From JACCTU01 sp963848525 (lineage in GTDB: Bacteria; Actinomycetota; Thermoleophilia; Gaiellales; Gaiellaceae): DNA of 64,000 nt. The position numbers and the translations under genes are program-made. The stretch covers positions 186,001 to 250,000 of the forward strand of contig CAWKDZ010000001.1 in the NCBI GenBank assembly GCA_963848525.1, given 5' to 3'. This document shows, in pieces, positions 32,318-40,633 of this stretch. The first letter of the stretch is position 1, and each line of letters begins with the position of its first letter. Below the pieces are notes generated by a model that saw only the letters and a program-made list of their open reading frames with translations, was not told the origin of the DNA and did not search any database.

Positions 32318-33283
32318 CTACGGTACCTCTCCACGCCCGGATTCCGCCGAGCGCAGGAGCGCGGCCAGCACCAGCGCCTGCGCCACGGACTCCGCGCGGT
32401 CGAGCAGCGGCGGCTCCTCGCCGTCGATCGCGCGCGCGAGGTTGTCGAGCTCGTGGCGGTAGCGGTTGGCGGTGACGGTCTCCGACCACTCGAGCTCCGC
32501 GCCGCGGCGCAGCTCCAGCGTCACCTCGTCCTGGAGGAACGGCTGCACGACGACGAGGCTCCCCTCGGAGCCGACCGCCTCGAGCACGACGCGACTCGGC
32601 AGGTCGAAAGCGCAGTCGAAGTGCCCGAGCACGCCGCCGGGGAAGCGGAGCACGGCCGCGAAGCGGACGTCGACGCCGCTCGGCGCGAGCGTCTGCTCGG
32701 CGTAGACACGCTCGGGCTCGCCCGCGAGTAGCCGCGATACGTTCGTGCAGTAGCAGCCGAGGTCGAGCAGCGAGCCCCCGCCGAGCTCGCGGTCCCAGCG
32801 CACGTCGGCCGGCCGGTCGAGCGTGAACGAGAAGTGCGAGCGCACCAGCCGCAGCTCGCCGATCGCACCGTCGGCGACGAGCTGCGCGAGCCGCTTCGTC
32901 TGCGGGTGGTGCCGGTACATGAAACCCTCCATCAGTGTCCGCCCGGCCCGCTCCGCGGCGTCGAACGCGCGCTCGACTTCCTCCGGCCGGCGCGAGAGCG
33001 GTTTCTCGCTGAGCACGTGCTTGCCCGCCTCGAGCGCCCGGATCGCCCACTCGACGTGCAGCGCGTTCGGGAGCGCGACGTAGACGACGTCGACGTCCGG
33101 GTCGGCAAGCAGCTCGTCGTAGCTCCCGAACGCGCGCTCGAGCCCACGCTCGCGCGCGTACGCCTCTGCGCGCGCCCGCTCGCGGCTCGCGACGCCGACG
33201 ACTTCGACGAGCTCGGACTCCCGCGCGCCGCCGAGCAGCGCGTCGTTGATCGCGGCAGTCGAGATCAGACCGACACGAATCAT
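32318..33283 (-). CDS. Gfo/Idh/MocA-family oxidoreductase
   Basis: A 321-residue NAD(P)-dependent sugar/polyol dehydrogenase. The Rossmann start is MIRVGLISTAAINDALLGGA, the catalytic stretch AGKHVLSEKPLSRRPEEVE contains the EKP motif, and GGGSLLDLGCYCTNVSRLL is the family substrate-side segment. Coupled (ATGA) to the upstream SDR and xylulokinase genes, so it probably acts on the same pentose or polyol. It has 8 bp to the cupredoxin gene downstream. Confidence 0.9.
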   Translation of the reverse strand: MIRVGLISTAAINDALLGGARESELVEVVGVASRERARAEAYARERGLERAFGSYDELLADPDVDVVYVALPNALHVEWAIRALEAGKHVLSEKPLSRRPEEVERAFDAAERAGRTLMEGFMYRHHPQTKRLAQLVADGAIGELRLVRSHFSFTLDRPADVRWDRELGGGSLLDLGCYCTNVSRLLAGEPERVYAEQTLAPSGVDVRFAAVLRFPGGVLGHFDCAFDLPSRVVLEAVGSEGSLVVVQPFLQDEVTLELRRGAELEWSETVTANRYRHELDNLARAIDGEEPPLLDRAESVAQALVLAALLRSAESGRGEVP

Positions 33284-33978
33284 CCCCAGGCCATCTCCGT
33301 CATCGGCCGGAACGCGGTCTCGAGGATGCGGTGGTTGCGCGGGCGCGTGATCACGAAGAGCACGACGTCGGCGACGTCGTCCGCACTCATCATCCCGCCG
33401 AGCACCTCCTGCGGGCGCCCGTAGCCCTCGGCGAGCGCGAACTCGGTCGCGACGCCGCCGGGGCAGACGTTGGTCGCGCGCACGCCCCGCTCGCGCACCT
33501 CGTGGTCGAGCGCCCGGGTGAAGCCGACCTGCCCGAACTTGGAGGCGCAGTAGACCGCCTCGCCGGGCAGCCCGCGCCGGCCGGCCTCGGACGCGAGCGT
33601 GACGATGTCGGCCTCGCCCGACTCGAGCAGGTGCGGCAGGCAGGCGCGGATCGTCCAGATCGTGCCGAGCAGGTTGAGCTCGACCATCTCCTCGATGTGC
33701 TCGACCGGCGTGTCGAGGAACGGGTGGTACGAGCCGACGCCCGCGTTGGCGACGCAGATGTCGAGGCGACCGAACTCCTCGACGGTCCGTGCGACCGCGG
33801 CGTCGACCTCCTCCCGCTTGCGCGCGTCGCAGCTGAGGCCCAGGCCGACGCCGAGGCCGTCGCCGCGGCGCGAGGCCATCCCGACCTTGACGCCACGCTC
33901 GGCGAGCTGACGCGAGACGGCCGCGCCGATGCCCGAGCTCGCGCCGGTGACGAACGCGACCTTGCCTTCCAGGTTCAT
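33280..33978 (-). CDS. short-chain dehydrogenase/reductase
   Basis: A 232-residue classical SDR: VAFVTGASSGIGAAVSRQLA binds the cofactor, NAGVG follows, Ser is in IVTLASEAGRRGLPG, and the catalytic YCASK is present, then CPGGVATEFAL. It could oxidise a polyol to the ketose phosphorylated by the adjoining xylulokinase; this is context only. The ATG at 33978 overlaps the corrected xylulokinase stop (ATGA). In the sequence as given, a frameshift makes the xylulokinase frame run into this gene, which falsely looks like one 701-residue fusion. Confidence 0.92.
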   Translation of the reverse strand: MNLEGKVAFVTGASSGIGAAVSRQLAERGVKVGMASRRGDGLGVGLGLSCDARKREEVDAAVARTVEEFGRLDICVANAGVGSYHPFLDTPVEHIEEMVELNLLGTIWTIRACLPHLLESGEADIVTLASEAGRRGLPGEAVYCASKFGQVGFTRALDHEVRERGVRATNVCPGGVATEFALAEGYGRPQEVLGGMMSADDVADVVLFVITRPRNHRILETAFRPMTEMAWG

Positions 33979-35385
33979 GGCTCCTCCAGTGGTCGTAGGG
34001 CGGGATAGAGGCCGCGGAAGCGCGCGTAGCCGTGCTCGTACGCGTCGCGCCAGCGCGGGATCCGGTTCGATCACCTCGCGGACGCGGACCGTACGGGCAA
34101 CCGCGTCGTGCACGTCGGCGAAGGCGCCCGCGCGGACGCCGGCGAGGAGCGCGGCGCCGTACGCGGCGCCTTCCTCGACCGCGGTCCGCTCGAGCGGGAT
34201 CCCGAGCACGGACGCGACGATCCGCAGCCAGAGGCTGCTGCGGGCGCCGCCGCCGGACACGCGCCCGACCGTCGCGTCGACGCCGAGCTCGCGCAGCAGC
34301 TCGAGCGAGTCGCGCAGCCCGTACGCGACGCCTTCCAGCACCGCGCGCACGAGCGCGCCCGCGTCGTGTCGGAGCGAAAGCCCGACGAACGCGCCGCGCG
34401 CGTTCGGGTCGGCGTGCGGCGTGCGCTCGCCCGCGAGGTACGGCTGGAAGAGGAGGCCCTCGGCTCCCGCCGACCAGCGCTCGGCCGCTCGCAGGAGCTC
34501 GTCGTAGGACTCGCCGACGACCTCCTCGCGCAGCCAGCGCAGCGATCCGGCCGCGCTCAGCATCACCCCCATCGCGTGCCAGCCGCCCGGGACCGCGTGG
34601 CAGAACGCGTGCACGCGCGCCTCGGCGTCGGCCGCGAATGCCGGCAGCGCTGCGAAGACGACCCCCGACGTGCCGAGGACGACGGAGACGGGACCCGGCC
34701 GGTCGATCCCGACGCCGAGCGCGCCGGCGGCCTGGTCGCCCGCACCCGGCGCGCCGGGGACGTCGGGCGACTCGAACGCGGGCGGAAGCCACTCGCGCGG
34801 CACGTCGAGTGCGTCGAGGACGTCGTCCGACCAGCGCCGCTCGGCGACGTCGAAGAGCAGCGTCCCGGACGCGTCGGCGGCGTCGATCGCCCGCTCGCCC
34901 GTCAGGCGCAGGCGCACGTAGTCCTTCGGCAGCAGCACGTGACGGATGCGCTCGTACACGTCCGGCTCGTTGTTCCGCAGCCAGAGGAGCTTCGGGGCCG
35001 TGAACCCCGTGAGCGCACGGTTGCCCGTCAGCTCGATCAGCCGCGCGAGGCCGACGCGCTCCTCGATCTCCGCACATTCGGCGGCGGTGCGCTGGTCGTT
35101 CCAGAGGATCGCGGGCCGCAGCACGCGGTCGTCCGCGTCGAGCGCGACGAGCCCGTGCATCTGCCCGGAGAGGCCGATCGCGGCCGGCTCGGGCAGCGCG
35201 GCGAGCGCGCGCTCGGTCGCGCGCCACCAGTCCTCGGGGTCCTGCTCCGACCAGCCTGGCTGCGGCGTCGAGAGCGGGTACTCCTCCTCGGCCTTCGCGA
35301 GCACGTCGCCGGCCGGCGAGATCGCGAGCGCCTTGACCGCGGTGGTGCCGACGTCGATCCCGACGAGGGTAGGCTCAGCCGCCAT
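33975..35385 (-). CDS. xylB: xylulokinase / FGGY carbohydrate kinase, frameshifted near 34053
   Basis: The corrected product is 469 residues. The N-terminal ATPase motif LVGIDVGTTAVKALAI is followed by GLSGQMHGLVALDADDRVLRPAILWNDQR (xylulokinase-type substrate loop) and VLGTSGVVFAAL. In the C-terminal half are AVLEGVAYGLRDSLELLRELGV and RVSGGGARSSLWLRIVASVL. Near the end the frame must change from EPDPAL to WRDAYEHGYARFRGLYPAL; removing one base near 34053 restores the normal FGGY C-terminus, which ends inside the SDR start. It phosphorylates D-xylulose or a related ketose. Its ATG overlaps the divergent ATG at 35384. Confidence 0.9.
35370..35375 (+). promoter_or_regulatory. -10 element of leaderless promoter, inside xylB
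   Basis: TAGGCT lies 8 nt before ATG 35384 and within the 5' end of the divergent xylulokinase gene. Confidence 0.4.
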
Positions 35386-36031
35386 GGAGATCGGGGAGCT
35401 CCGGCCGCGGCTGTGGCACTGGCGTGCGCGACATCCCGAGTGGGAGAAGGACGGGCCGGACTCGGGCTGGGAACCGACCGTCGAGTCGTACGCCTACGTC
35501 ACGCCCGCGGGCGACGAGCTCGTCCTGATCGATCCGCTCGTGCCCGCGGACGACGCCGAGCGGTTCTGGGACGCGCTCGACCGCGACGTCGAGCACCACG
35601 GCGCGCCGCAGATCCTGTTGACGGTGTTCTACCACGCGCGGAGCGCGCCGGAGATCCTCGAGCGGCACGGCGGAACGGTGTGGAGCGACGCGCGCACGAT
35701 CGAGCGTCTCGAAGAGGTGCCCGCGCAGACCTACGCGCCGGGCGACCGGTTGCCCGGCGGGCTCGTCGCGCACGACGCGGTGGGACGGCGAGAGTGCGTG
35801 CTCTGGCTCGACGAGCACCGCGCGCTCTTCACCGGGGACATCCTCCACGGCGGCGACGAGATCCGCCTCTGCCCGGACGACTGGTTCCGCGAAGGCATCG
35901 TCCCCGACGACGTCCGCCGCTCGCTGGCGCCGCTGCTCGAGCTGCCGGTCGAGCTCGTGCTGACGACGCACGGCGAGCCGGTGCTCGAGGACGCGCACGC
36001 GTCGCTTGCGCGCGCGCTGGAGGTCGCGTAG
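35384..36031 (+). CDS. MBL-fold-like protein with altered metal site, paralogue 1 of 3
   Basis: A 215-residue protein resembling metallo-beta-lactamase-fold hydrolases but lacking the HxHxDH motif: the matching strand reads ILLTVFYHARSAPEIL, keeping one His. HRALFTGDILHG retains the GD Asp and ELVLTTHGEPVLEDAHASL the late His. Opening LRPRLWHWRARHPEW is shared with the next two genes. The reaction is unknown. It begins with an ATG whose first two bases are also part of the xylulokinase start codon on the other strand (CATG). Confidence 0.75.
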   Translation: MEIGELRPRLWHWRARHPEWEKDGPDSGWEPTVESYAYVTPAGDELVLIDPLVPADDAERFWDALDRDVEHHGAPQILLTVFYHARSAPEILERHGGTVWSDARTIERLEEVPAQTYAPGDRLPGGLVAHDAVGRRECVLWLDEHRALFTGDILHGGDEIRLCPDDWFREGIVPDDVRRSLAPLLELPVELVLTTHGEPVLEDAHASLARALEVA

Positions 36032-36632
36032 GTGTACGAGCTCCGCCCGGGGCTGTGGACGTGGACGGCGCAGCACCCCGGCTGGACCGAGGATCAGGAC
36101 TGGGACCGAGAGGTGCGGTCGTACGCCCACGACTCGGGGAAGTGCCTCGTCCTCTTCGACCCGCAGTCGCCGCCGTCCCTGATCGAGGGGCTGATCGAGA
36201 GCCATGACGTGGTCGTGCTGCTCACGGTCTTCTGGCACCGGCGCAGCGCGGCAGAGTGCGTCGAGCGCTTCGGCGCCGAGGTCTACACCCCGCGAGCGAG
36301 TCTCGAGCGGACGGAGGTGCCGCGCGCGAAGCCGTACGAGCTGGGCGAGGAGCTGCCCGGCGGCGTCGTCGCACAGAACGCCTATTACCCGGAGGAGACG
36401 ATCTTCTGGATCCCGGCCCACCACGCGCTCGTGGCGGGGGACGTCCTGCTCGGGGATGCGGGCCTGCGCGTGCAGCCCGACTCGTGGCTGCCCGAGGGCG
36501 TCACCGCGGCGGGGATGCGCACAGAGCTGCGCCCGTTGCTCGACCTGCCCGGTCGAACTCGTGCTGCCTACCCACGGCGATCCCGTCGTGGAGGACGCGC
36601 ACGAACGGCTGCGTGAGGCGCTGGAGGCGTAG
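36032..36632 (+). CDS. MBL-fold-like protein with altered metal site, paralogue 2 of 3, frameshifted near 36550
   Basis: The corrected product is 199 residues. Same plan as its neighbours: LRPGLWTWTAQHPGW, VVLLTVFWHRRSAAECV in place of HxHxDH, HHALVAGDVLLGDAGLRV, and after the frame change LPVELVLPTHGDPVVEDAHERLREAL. The shift lies in a CCC run at 36548-36550; one C fewer restores the frame. The GTG follows the previous TAG with no gap. Confidence 0.72.
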
Positions 36633-37229
36633 GTGGACGAGCTCGCGCCCGGTCTGCGCCGCTGGACGGCGTGGCACGACGACTGGGAGGAGGAGGTCGG
36701 CTCGCTCGCGCTCGAGACGGACGACGGGCTCGCGCTCTTCGACCCGCTCGCGCCGCCCCGCGGGCTCCGCCGACCGGCCCACGTGTTCCTGACGGTGTTC
36801 TGGCACTACCGCTCGACGCCGGAGCTGAAGGCCCGCGTCTGGGCGTCGCGGCGGACGGTCAAGGCCCTCGAGAACCGCCACGTCACGGTCACGGATCCGA
36901 TCTCGGACGGTGTCGAATTGCCCGGCGGCGTCCTGGCCTTCGAGACGGGCCGGCACGGCGAGCTCGTCTACTGGCTCCCGAAGCAGAAGGCCGTCGTCGC
37001 CGGTGACGTCCTGCTCGGCGCGGGCGCGAAGCCGCGCGCGACCGACGACCCGCTGCGCCTCTGCCCGGAGCGCTGGCTCGGGAAGGCGACGCACGCCGAT
37101 GTTCGCCGCGCGCTGCGCCCGCTGCTCGAGCTGCCGGTCCAGCGCGTGCTCGTCTCGCACGGGAAGCCGGTGCTGCGCGCCGGCAAGCGTGCGCTGGAGC
37201 AGGTGCTTCAAGCCCCGAGCGCCGCGTAG
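36633..37229 (+). CDS. MBL-fold-like protein with altered metal site, paralogue 3 of 3
   Basis: 198 residues: LAPGLRRWTAWHDDW, HVFLTVFWHYRSTPELKAR, QKAVVAGDVLLGAGAKPR and VQRVLVSHGKPVLRAGKRAL. It keeps the His, Asp and His at the same places as the other two paralogues. It starts directly after the preceding stop (TAG-GTG) and overlaps the convergent isomerase gene by 22 bp at its 3' end. The three genes look like a tandem triplication. Confidence 0.75.
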   Translation: MDELAPGLRRWTAWHDDWEEEVGSLALETDDGLALFDPLAPPRGLRRPAHVFLTVFWHYRSTPELKARVWASRRTVKALENRHVTVTDPISDGVELPGGVLAFETGRHGELVYWLPKQKAVVAGDVLLGAGAKPRATDDPLRLCPERWLGKATHADVRRALRPLLELPVQRVLVSHGKPVLRAGKRALEQVLQAPSAA

Positions 37230-38206
37230 ACGAGCTCGTACGCGCGCACGGCGTCCTTGCGCGACTGTGCCTCGCGCAGCGCCGCGTCGTCGATCCGGCC
37301 CGAGACCTCCCAGATGAAACGCCAGTGCAGGACACTGCGCTCGACCGCCTTGACGGCGTCCTCCGTGTACGGGTAGAGGTCGAAGCCGAGCCGCCCGCCC
37401 GACTCGCCGTAGCCGCAGCGGCGCAGCTCGACCGCGAGCTCCAGCGTCTCCATGAAGCGGGTCGCGCCGACGATGTTGTCGTCGTCGAACGTCCCCCACC
37501 CGGAGTTCGCGTGGTGGTGCCCGAGCAGCCCCTCGGCCGCGAGCATCGCCGCGTACTCGGCGAGGTTCTCGCCGTTCATGATCAGGTGCTGCCAGTCCAT
37601 GTTGACCTGGACGTTGTCGAGGCCCTGCGCGCGCAGCTTGTGGATCACGTGCAGGGTCATTCCGACGTTCCGCATCAAAATGTTCATCGCGGGCTCGGAG
37701 TTCTTGTGCTCGAGGAAGATCGTCACGCCGCGCTCCTTGCCGCGCTGCGCCGCCTGACCGATCCCCTCGACGAACCACGCCCACGACTCGCGGTACGGCG
37801 TCTGGAACGGGTAGTTGTAGCCCTCGACGCCCGGCCAGATGATGAAGTGGGCGCCGAGCTCGCCCGCGAAGTCGACCGCGTCGAGCGTGCGGCGGAGCGC
37901 CTCCGCGCGCACGTCGGCGTCGGGTGAGACGAGCGCGCCCTTGCCGAAGATCGGGTCGAGGTGCAGGCCGCTCGCGAGGCAGTAGATCTCGTGACCGTCG
38001 AGCGCCTCGCGCACCTCGTCGAGGTTGTCGGCGGAGAGCTCGTTCGGGAAGTGGAACTCGTAGCCGTCGATCAGGTCGCCGAGACCCTCGACCGCGCGGC
38101 GGACGCGCTGCGCCGTCGTCTCGTCGCGGTGCTCGGGCTGGTAGCCCATCGGCACGAAGCGGGTGACCATCGGCCCGAAGGCCCAGATGCCAAGACTCGT
38201 TTTCAT
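37208..38206 (-). CDS. TIM-barrel sugar isomerase/epimerase (xylose isomerase-like)
   Basis: A 332-residue AP-endonuclease-2/xylose-isomerase-like barrel. Metal-site segments are TIFLEHKNSEPAM (Glu), VQVNMDWQHLIM (Asp and His), LLGHHHANSGWGTFDDDN (His) and GFDLYPYTEDAVK (Asp). The start SLGIWAFGPMVTRFVPMGY differs from inositol enzymes and recalls rhamnose/xylose isomerase-like proteins. It is last in the minus-strand cyclitol operon. The ATG at 38206 overlaps the SDR stop (ATGA); an ATG at 38218 would add four residues. Confidence 0.85.
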   Translation of the reverse strand: MKTSLGIWAFGPMVTRFVPMGYQPEHRDETTAQRVRRAVEGLGDLIDGYEFHFPNELSADNLDEVREALDGHEIYCLASGLHLDPIFGKGALVSPDADVRAEALRRTLDAVDFAGELGAHFIIWPGVEGYNYPFQTPYRESWAWFVEGIGQAAQRGKERGVTIFLEHKNSEPAMNILMRNVGMTLHVIHKLRAQGLDNVQVNMDWQHLIMNGENLAEYAAMLAAEGLLGHHHANSGWGTFDDDNIVGATRFMETLELAVELRRCGYGESGGRLGFDLYPYTEDAVKAVERSVLHWRFIWEVSGRIDDAALREAQSRKDAVRAYELVYAALGA

Positions 38207-38937
38207 TGTGCTGTCCAACCTCCGTCGACGAGGATGCTGGTGCCGTTGACAAGCCCCGCGCTCGGCGAGGCGAGGAAGATCACCGCCGCTGCGACCTCCG
38301 TCGTCGTCCCGACGCGGCCGATCGGGATGCGGGCGAGGACGTCGCGCAGGAACTCAGGGCGGTCGAGCCGCTCGGCCGTTCCCGGCGTGCGGACGAAGGT
38401 CGGCGCGACGGTGTTCACGGTCACGCCGTGCGGTCCCCACTCGAGCGCGAGCACCTTCGTGAGCAGTTCGACGCCGCCCTTCGACGCCGAGTACGCCGCG
38501 TGACGAAGCAGGCCGACGTGCCCGGCCTGGGAGCTGATGTTCACGATGCGGCCGTAGCCGGCGCGGACCATGTACCGGCCCGCCGCCTGGCAGGCGAAGA
38601 AAAGTCCCTTGAGGTTGACGTCGAGGACGTCGTCCCACTCCTCCTCGGTCGCGTCGAGCGCGTCGTGGTTCGTGCCGACGCCTGCGCTGTTGACGAGCAC
38701 GTCGAGGCGGCCGTGGCGCTCGACGACCGAATCCACCGCGGCGTGGACCGAGCCGAGCTCGCGCAGGTCGAGGACGCGCGCGTCGACGCCTTCCGGGCGG
38801 TCGGTGAGGTCGCGCACGCCGGCGACGACGGTCGCACCGGCACCCTGGAGCGCGAGCGCGAGGTCGTGGCCGATGCCGCGGCTCGCGCCCGTGACGAGGG
38901 CGACGCGTCCGGTCAGATCGAAGCTCGGCTGCTCCAT
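38203..38937 (-). CDS. short-chain dehydrogenase/reductase
   Basis: A 244-residue SDR with a complete set: RVALVTGASRGIGHDLALAL, NSAGVG, VNISSQAGHVGLLRHAAYSASK with Ser-Tyr-Lys, VNTVAPTFVRTPGT and SAGLVNGTSILVDGGW. The last segment is typical of gluconate 5-dehydrogenase/3-oxoacyl reductase-like members. A sugar-acid or polyol substrate is likely from context. Its ATG shares a base with the upstream isomerase stop. Confidence 0.92.
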   Translation of the reverse strand: MEQPSFDLTGRVALVTGASRGIGHDLALALQGAGATVVAGVRDLTDRPEGVDARVLDLRELGSVHAAVDSVVERHGRLDVLVNSAGVGTNHDALDATEEEWDDVLDVNLKGLFFACQAAGRYMVRAGYGRIVNISSQAGHVGLLRHAAYSASKGGVELLTKVLALEWGPHGVTVNTVAPTFVRTPGTAERLDRPEFLRDVLARIPIGRVGTTTEVAAAVIFLASPSAGLVNGTSILVDGGWTAQ

Positions 38938-39827
38938 CAGACGCCCGCGTGCTCCCGCAGCCAGGCGCGGTTGCGTGCCTGCGCTGCCGCCGACTCGCCG
39001 AGCTCCTCGTCCGGCCTCGGGATCCGGTCCTGCTCGACGACGATCCAGCCGTCGTAGCCGACGTCGCGCAGCGCCTCGAAGAAGCCCGGCAGGTCGACGT
39101 CGCCGGCGCCGAGCTCGCAGAACATGCCGCGCCGCCAGCCTTCGAGCACGTCCGCGCGCTCGGCGACGACGGTGCGGAGCACCTCGAGCCGCACGTCCTT
39201 GACGTGCACGTAGTTCACACGCTCGCCCCACGCGCGGATCGACGCGATCGGGTCGGCGCCGCCGAGGAGCAGGTGGCCGGTGTCGACGAGCACGCCGACG
39301 TCGGTCAGCTCGAGCGCGCGCTCGATCTCCTGCGGCGACTCGACGAACGTCGCCGTGTGCGGGTGGAGCGTCGGCTCGAAGCCGCGCGCCTGCGCGACGT
39401 CGACGGCGCGTTCGAAGCCTTCGGCCCAGCGGCGCCAGCCGCCGTCGTCGAGGCTCGGCGCGCCTGCGCCCGGGTTCGCGCGGCGCTCCGCAGAGCCGGC
39501 GTCGCCGAAGACGGGACGCGCGGCGCCCGCGTCGGCGGCCTCGAAGAGGTCGAGCGTCCGCTCGAGCGTGCGGAGGTCGTCGGCGAGGCGTTCCGGCTCG
39601 CTGAAGTGCAGCTCGCACCAGCCGCCGGTGAGCGCCAGCCTGTGCCGCTCGAGGCGCTCGGGCAGCTCGTCCCCCTCGCCGAGATAGCCGGGCGGGCCGA
39701 GCTCCGTCCCCTCGTAGCCGGCCGTCGCCATCTCGGCGAGCAGCTCGTCGGGCCCCGGCACGTTCGGGTAGACGCCGACGGTGACCTCGAACGCGCCGTA
39801 CGAGAGCGGGGCGTTCGCGACCCTCAC
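38937..39827 (-). CDS. iolE: IolE-like sugar isomerase/dehydratase
   Basis: A 296-residue TIM barrel. EVTVGVYPNVPGPDELLAEMATAGYEGTELGPPGYLG resembles the opening of IolE (2-keto-myo-inositol dehydratase), followed by HPHTATFVESPQEIERALEL, VGVLVDTGHLLLGGADP and VNYVHVKDVR metal-site strands, and GWIVVEQDRIPRPDE. It would dehydrate the keto-inositol made by an IolG-type enzyme. Coupled to iolB by GTGA. Other cyclitol or sugar isomerases share the fold, so the symbol is likely, not proven. Confidence 0.8.
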   Translation of the reverse strand: MRVANAPLSYGAFEVTVGVYPNVPGPDELLAEMATAGYEGTELGPPGYLGEGDELPERLERHRLALTGGWCELHFSEPERLADDLRTLERTLDLFEAADAGAARPVFGDAGSAERRANPGAGAPSLDDGGWRRWAEGFERAVDVAQARGFEPTLHPHTATFVESPQEIERALELTDVGVLVDTGHLLLGGADPIASIRAWGERVNYVHVKDVRLEVLRTVVAERADVLEGWRRGMFCELGAGDVDLPGFFEALRDVGYDGWIVVEQDRIPRPDEELGESAAAQARNRAWLREHAGV

Positions 39828-40633
39828 GCCGTCACCAGCGGGACGCGCGGGTCCTTCGCCGTCTCCGCCCAGGTCTCGCGGATCCACGCGAGCGCCGGAT
39901 CGTCGGTGTTGGCCATCGAGTGGTGGTCGCCCGCGAGCGCGTTCAGGTAGTAGAAGTCGTAGCCGGGCGCGGCCGTGAACGGGTGGTAGCCGTAGGGCAC
40001 GAGCACGAGGTCGCCGTCGCGCACGGTCCACGTCTCGTCGACGCCGCGCGTCGGCGAGTAGAGCCGCTGGAACGCGAACGCCTCGGGCGCGGACGCTCGG
40101 TAGTAGTAGACCTCCTCGAGCTCGACCTCGTCCGGCGGGCGGTTCTCGTCGTGCTTGTGCGGCGGGTAGCTCGACCAGCTGCCGGACGGCGTCAGCACCT
40201 CGACGACGAGGATGCGTTCCGCCGGGAAGCCAGGCTGGATCATGTTGTTGATCTGGCGGGTCGCGTTGCCGGCTCCGCGCACCTCGACGTCGACCTCGGA
40301 GGGCAGCTGCAGCACCGGCTCGCGCCGCCGCTCGACGGGCGCGGACGCGACAACGAGCTCGGCCTCGCCCTCCAGGCGCACGTGCGTGTCGCGCGGCACG
40401 TACAACGTCCAGGGAAGCTGGTCGAAGACGCCGGAGCGCGGGCCGAGGACGAAGCTCGTGCTGTCGACGGTCGCCTCACAGGCGCCGGAGAGCAGGACGA
40501 GCGCCACCTCCTCCTCGCCCGTGTCGCGCTCGTCGACTCCGTCGAGCCGCTCGACGCCGAACGTCAGGTACCGCCAGCCCGCATCGGCGGGCGTGATCCG
40601 CGACCACTCGCCGGCACGCCGGTGCAGGCTCAC
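39824..40633 (-). CDS. iolB: 5-deoxy-glucuronate isomerase
   Basis: A 269-residue bicupin of normal IolB length. The diagnostic GSWSSYPPHKHDENRPPDEVELEEVYYY carries the metal-binding His pair and Glu, and LVLVPYGYHPFTAAPGYDFYYLNAL the late His. It converts 5-deoxy-glucuronate to 2-deoxy-5-keto-gluconate in inositol breakdown. GTG start overlapping the iolC TGA. It is the most certain inositol-pathway marker in the minus-strand operon. Confidence 0.95.
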   Translation of the reverse strand: MSLHRRAGEWSRITPADAGWRYLTFGVERLDGVDERDTGEEEVALVLLSGACEATVDSTSFVLGPRSGVFDQLPWTLYVPRDTHVRLEGEAELVVASAPVERRREPVLQLPSEVDVEVRGAGNATRQINNMIQPGFPAERILVVEVLTPSGSWSSYPPHKHDENRPPDEVELEEVYYYRASAPEAFAFQRLYSPTRGVDETWTVRDGDLVLVPYGYHPFTAAPGYDFYYLNALAGDHHSMANTDDPALAWIRETWAETAKDPRVPLVTA

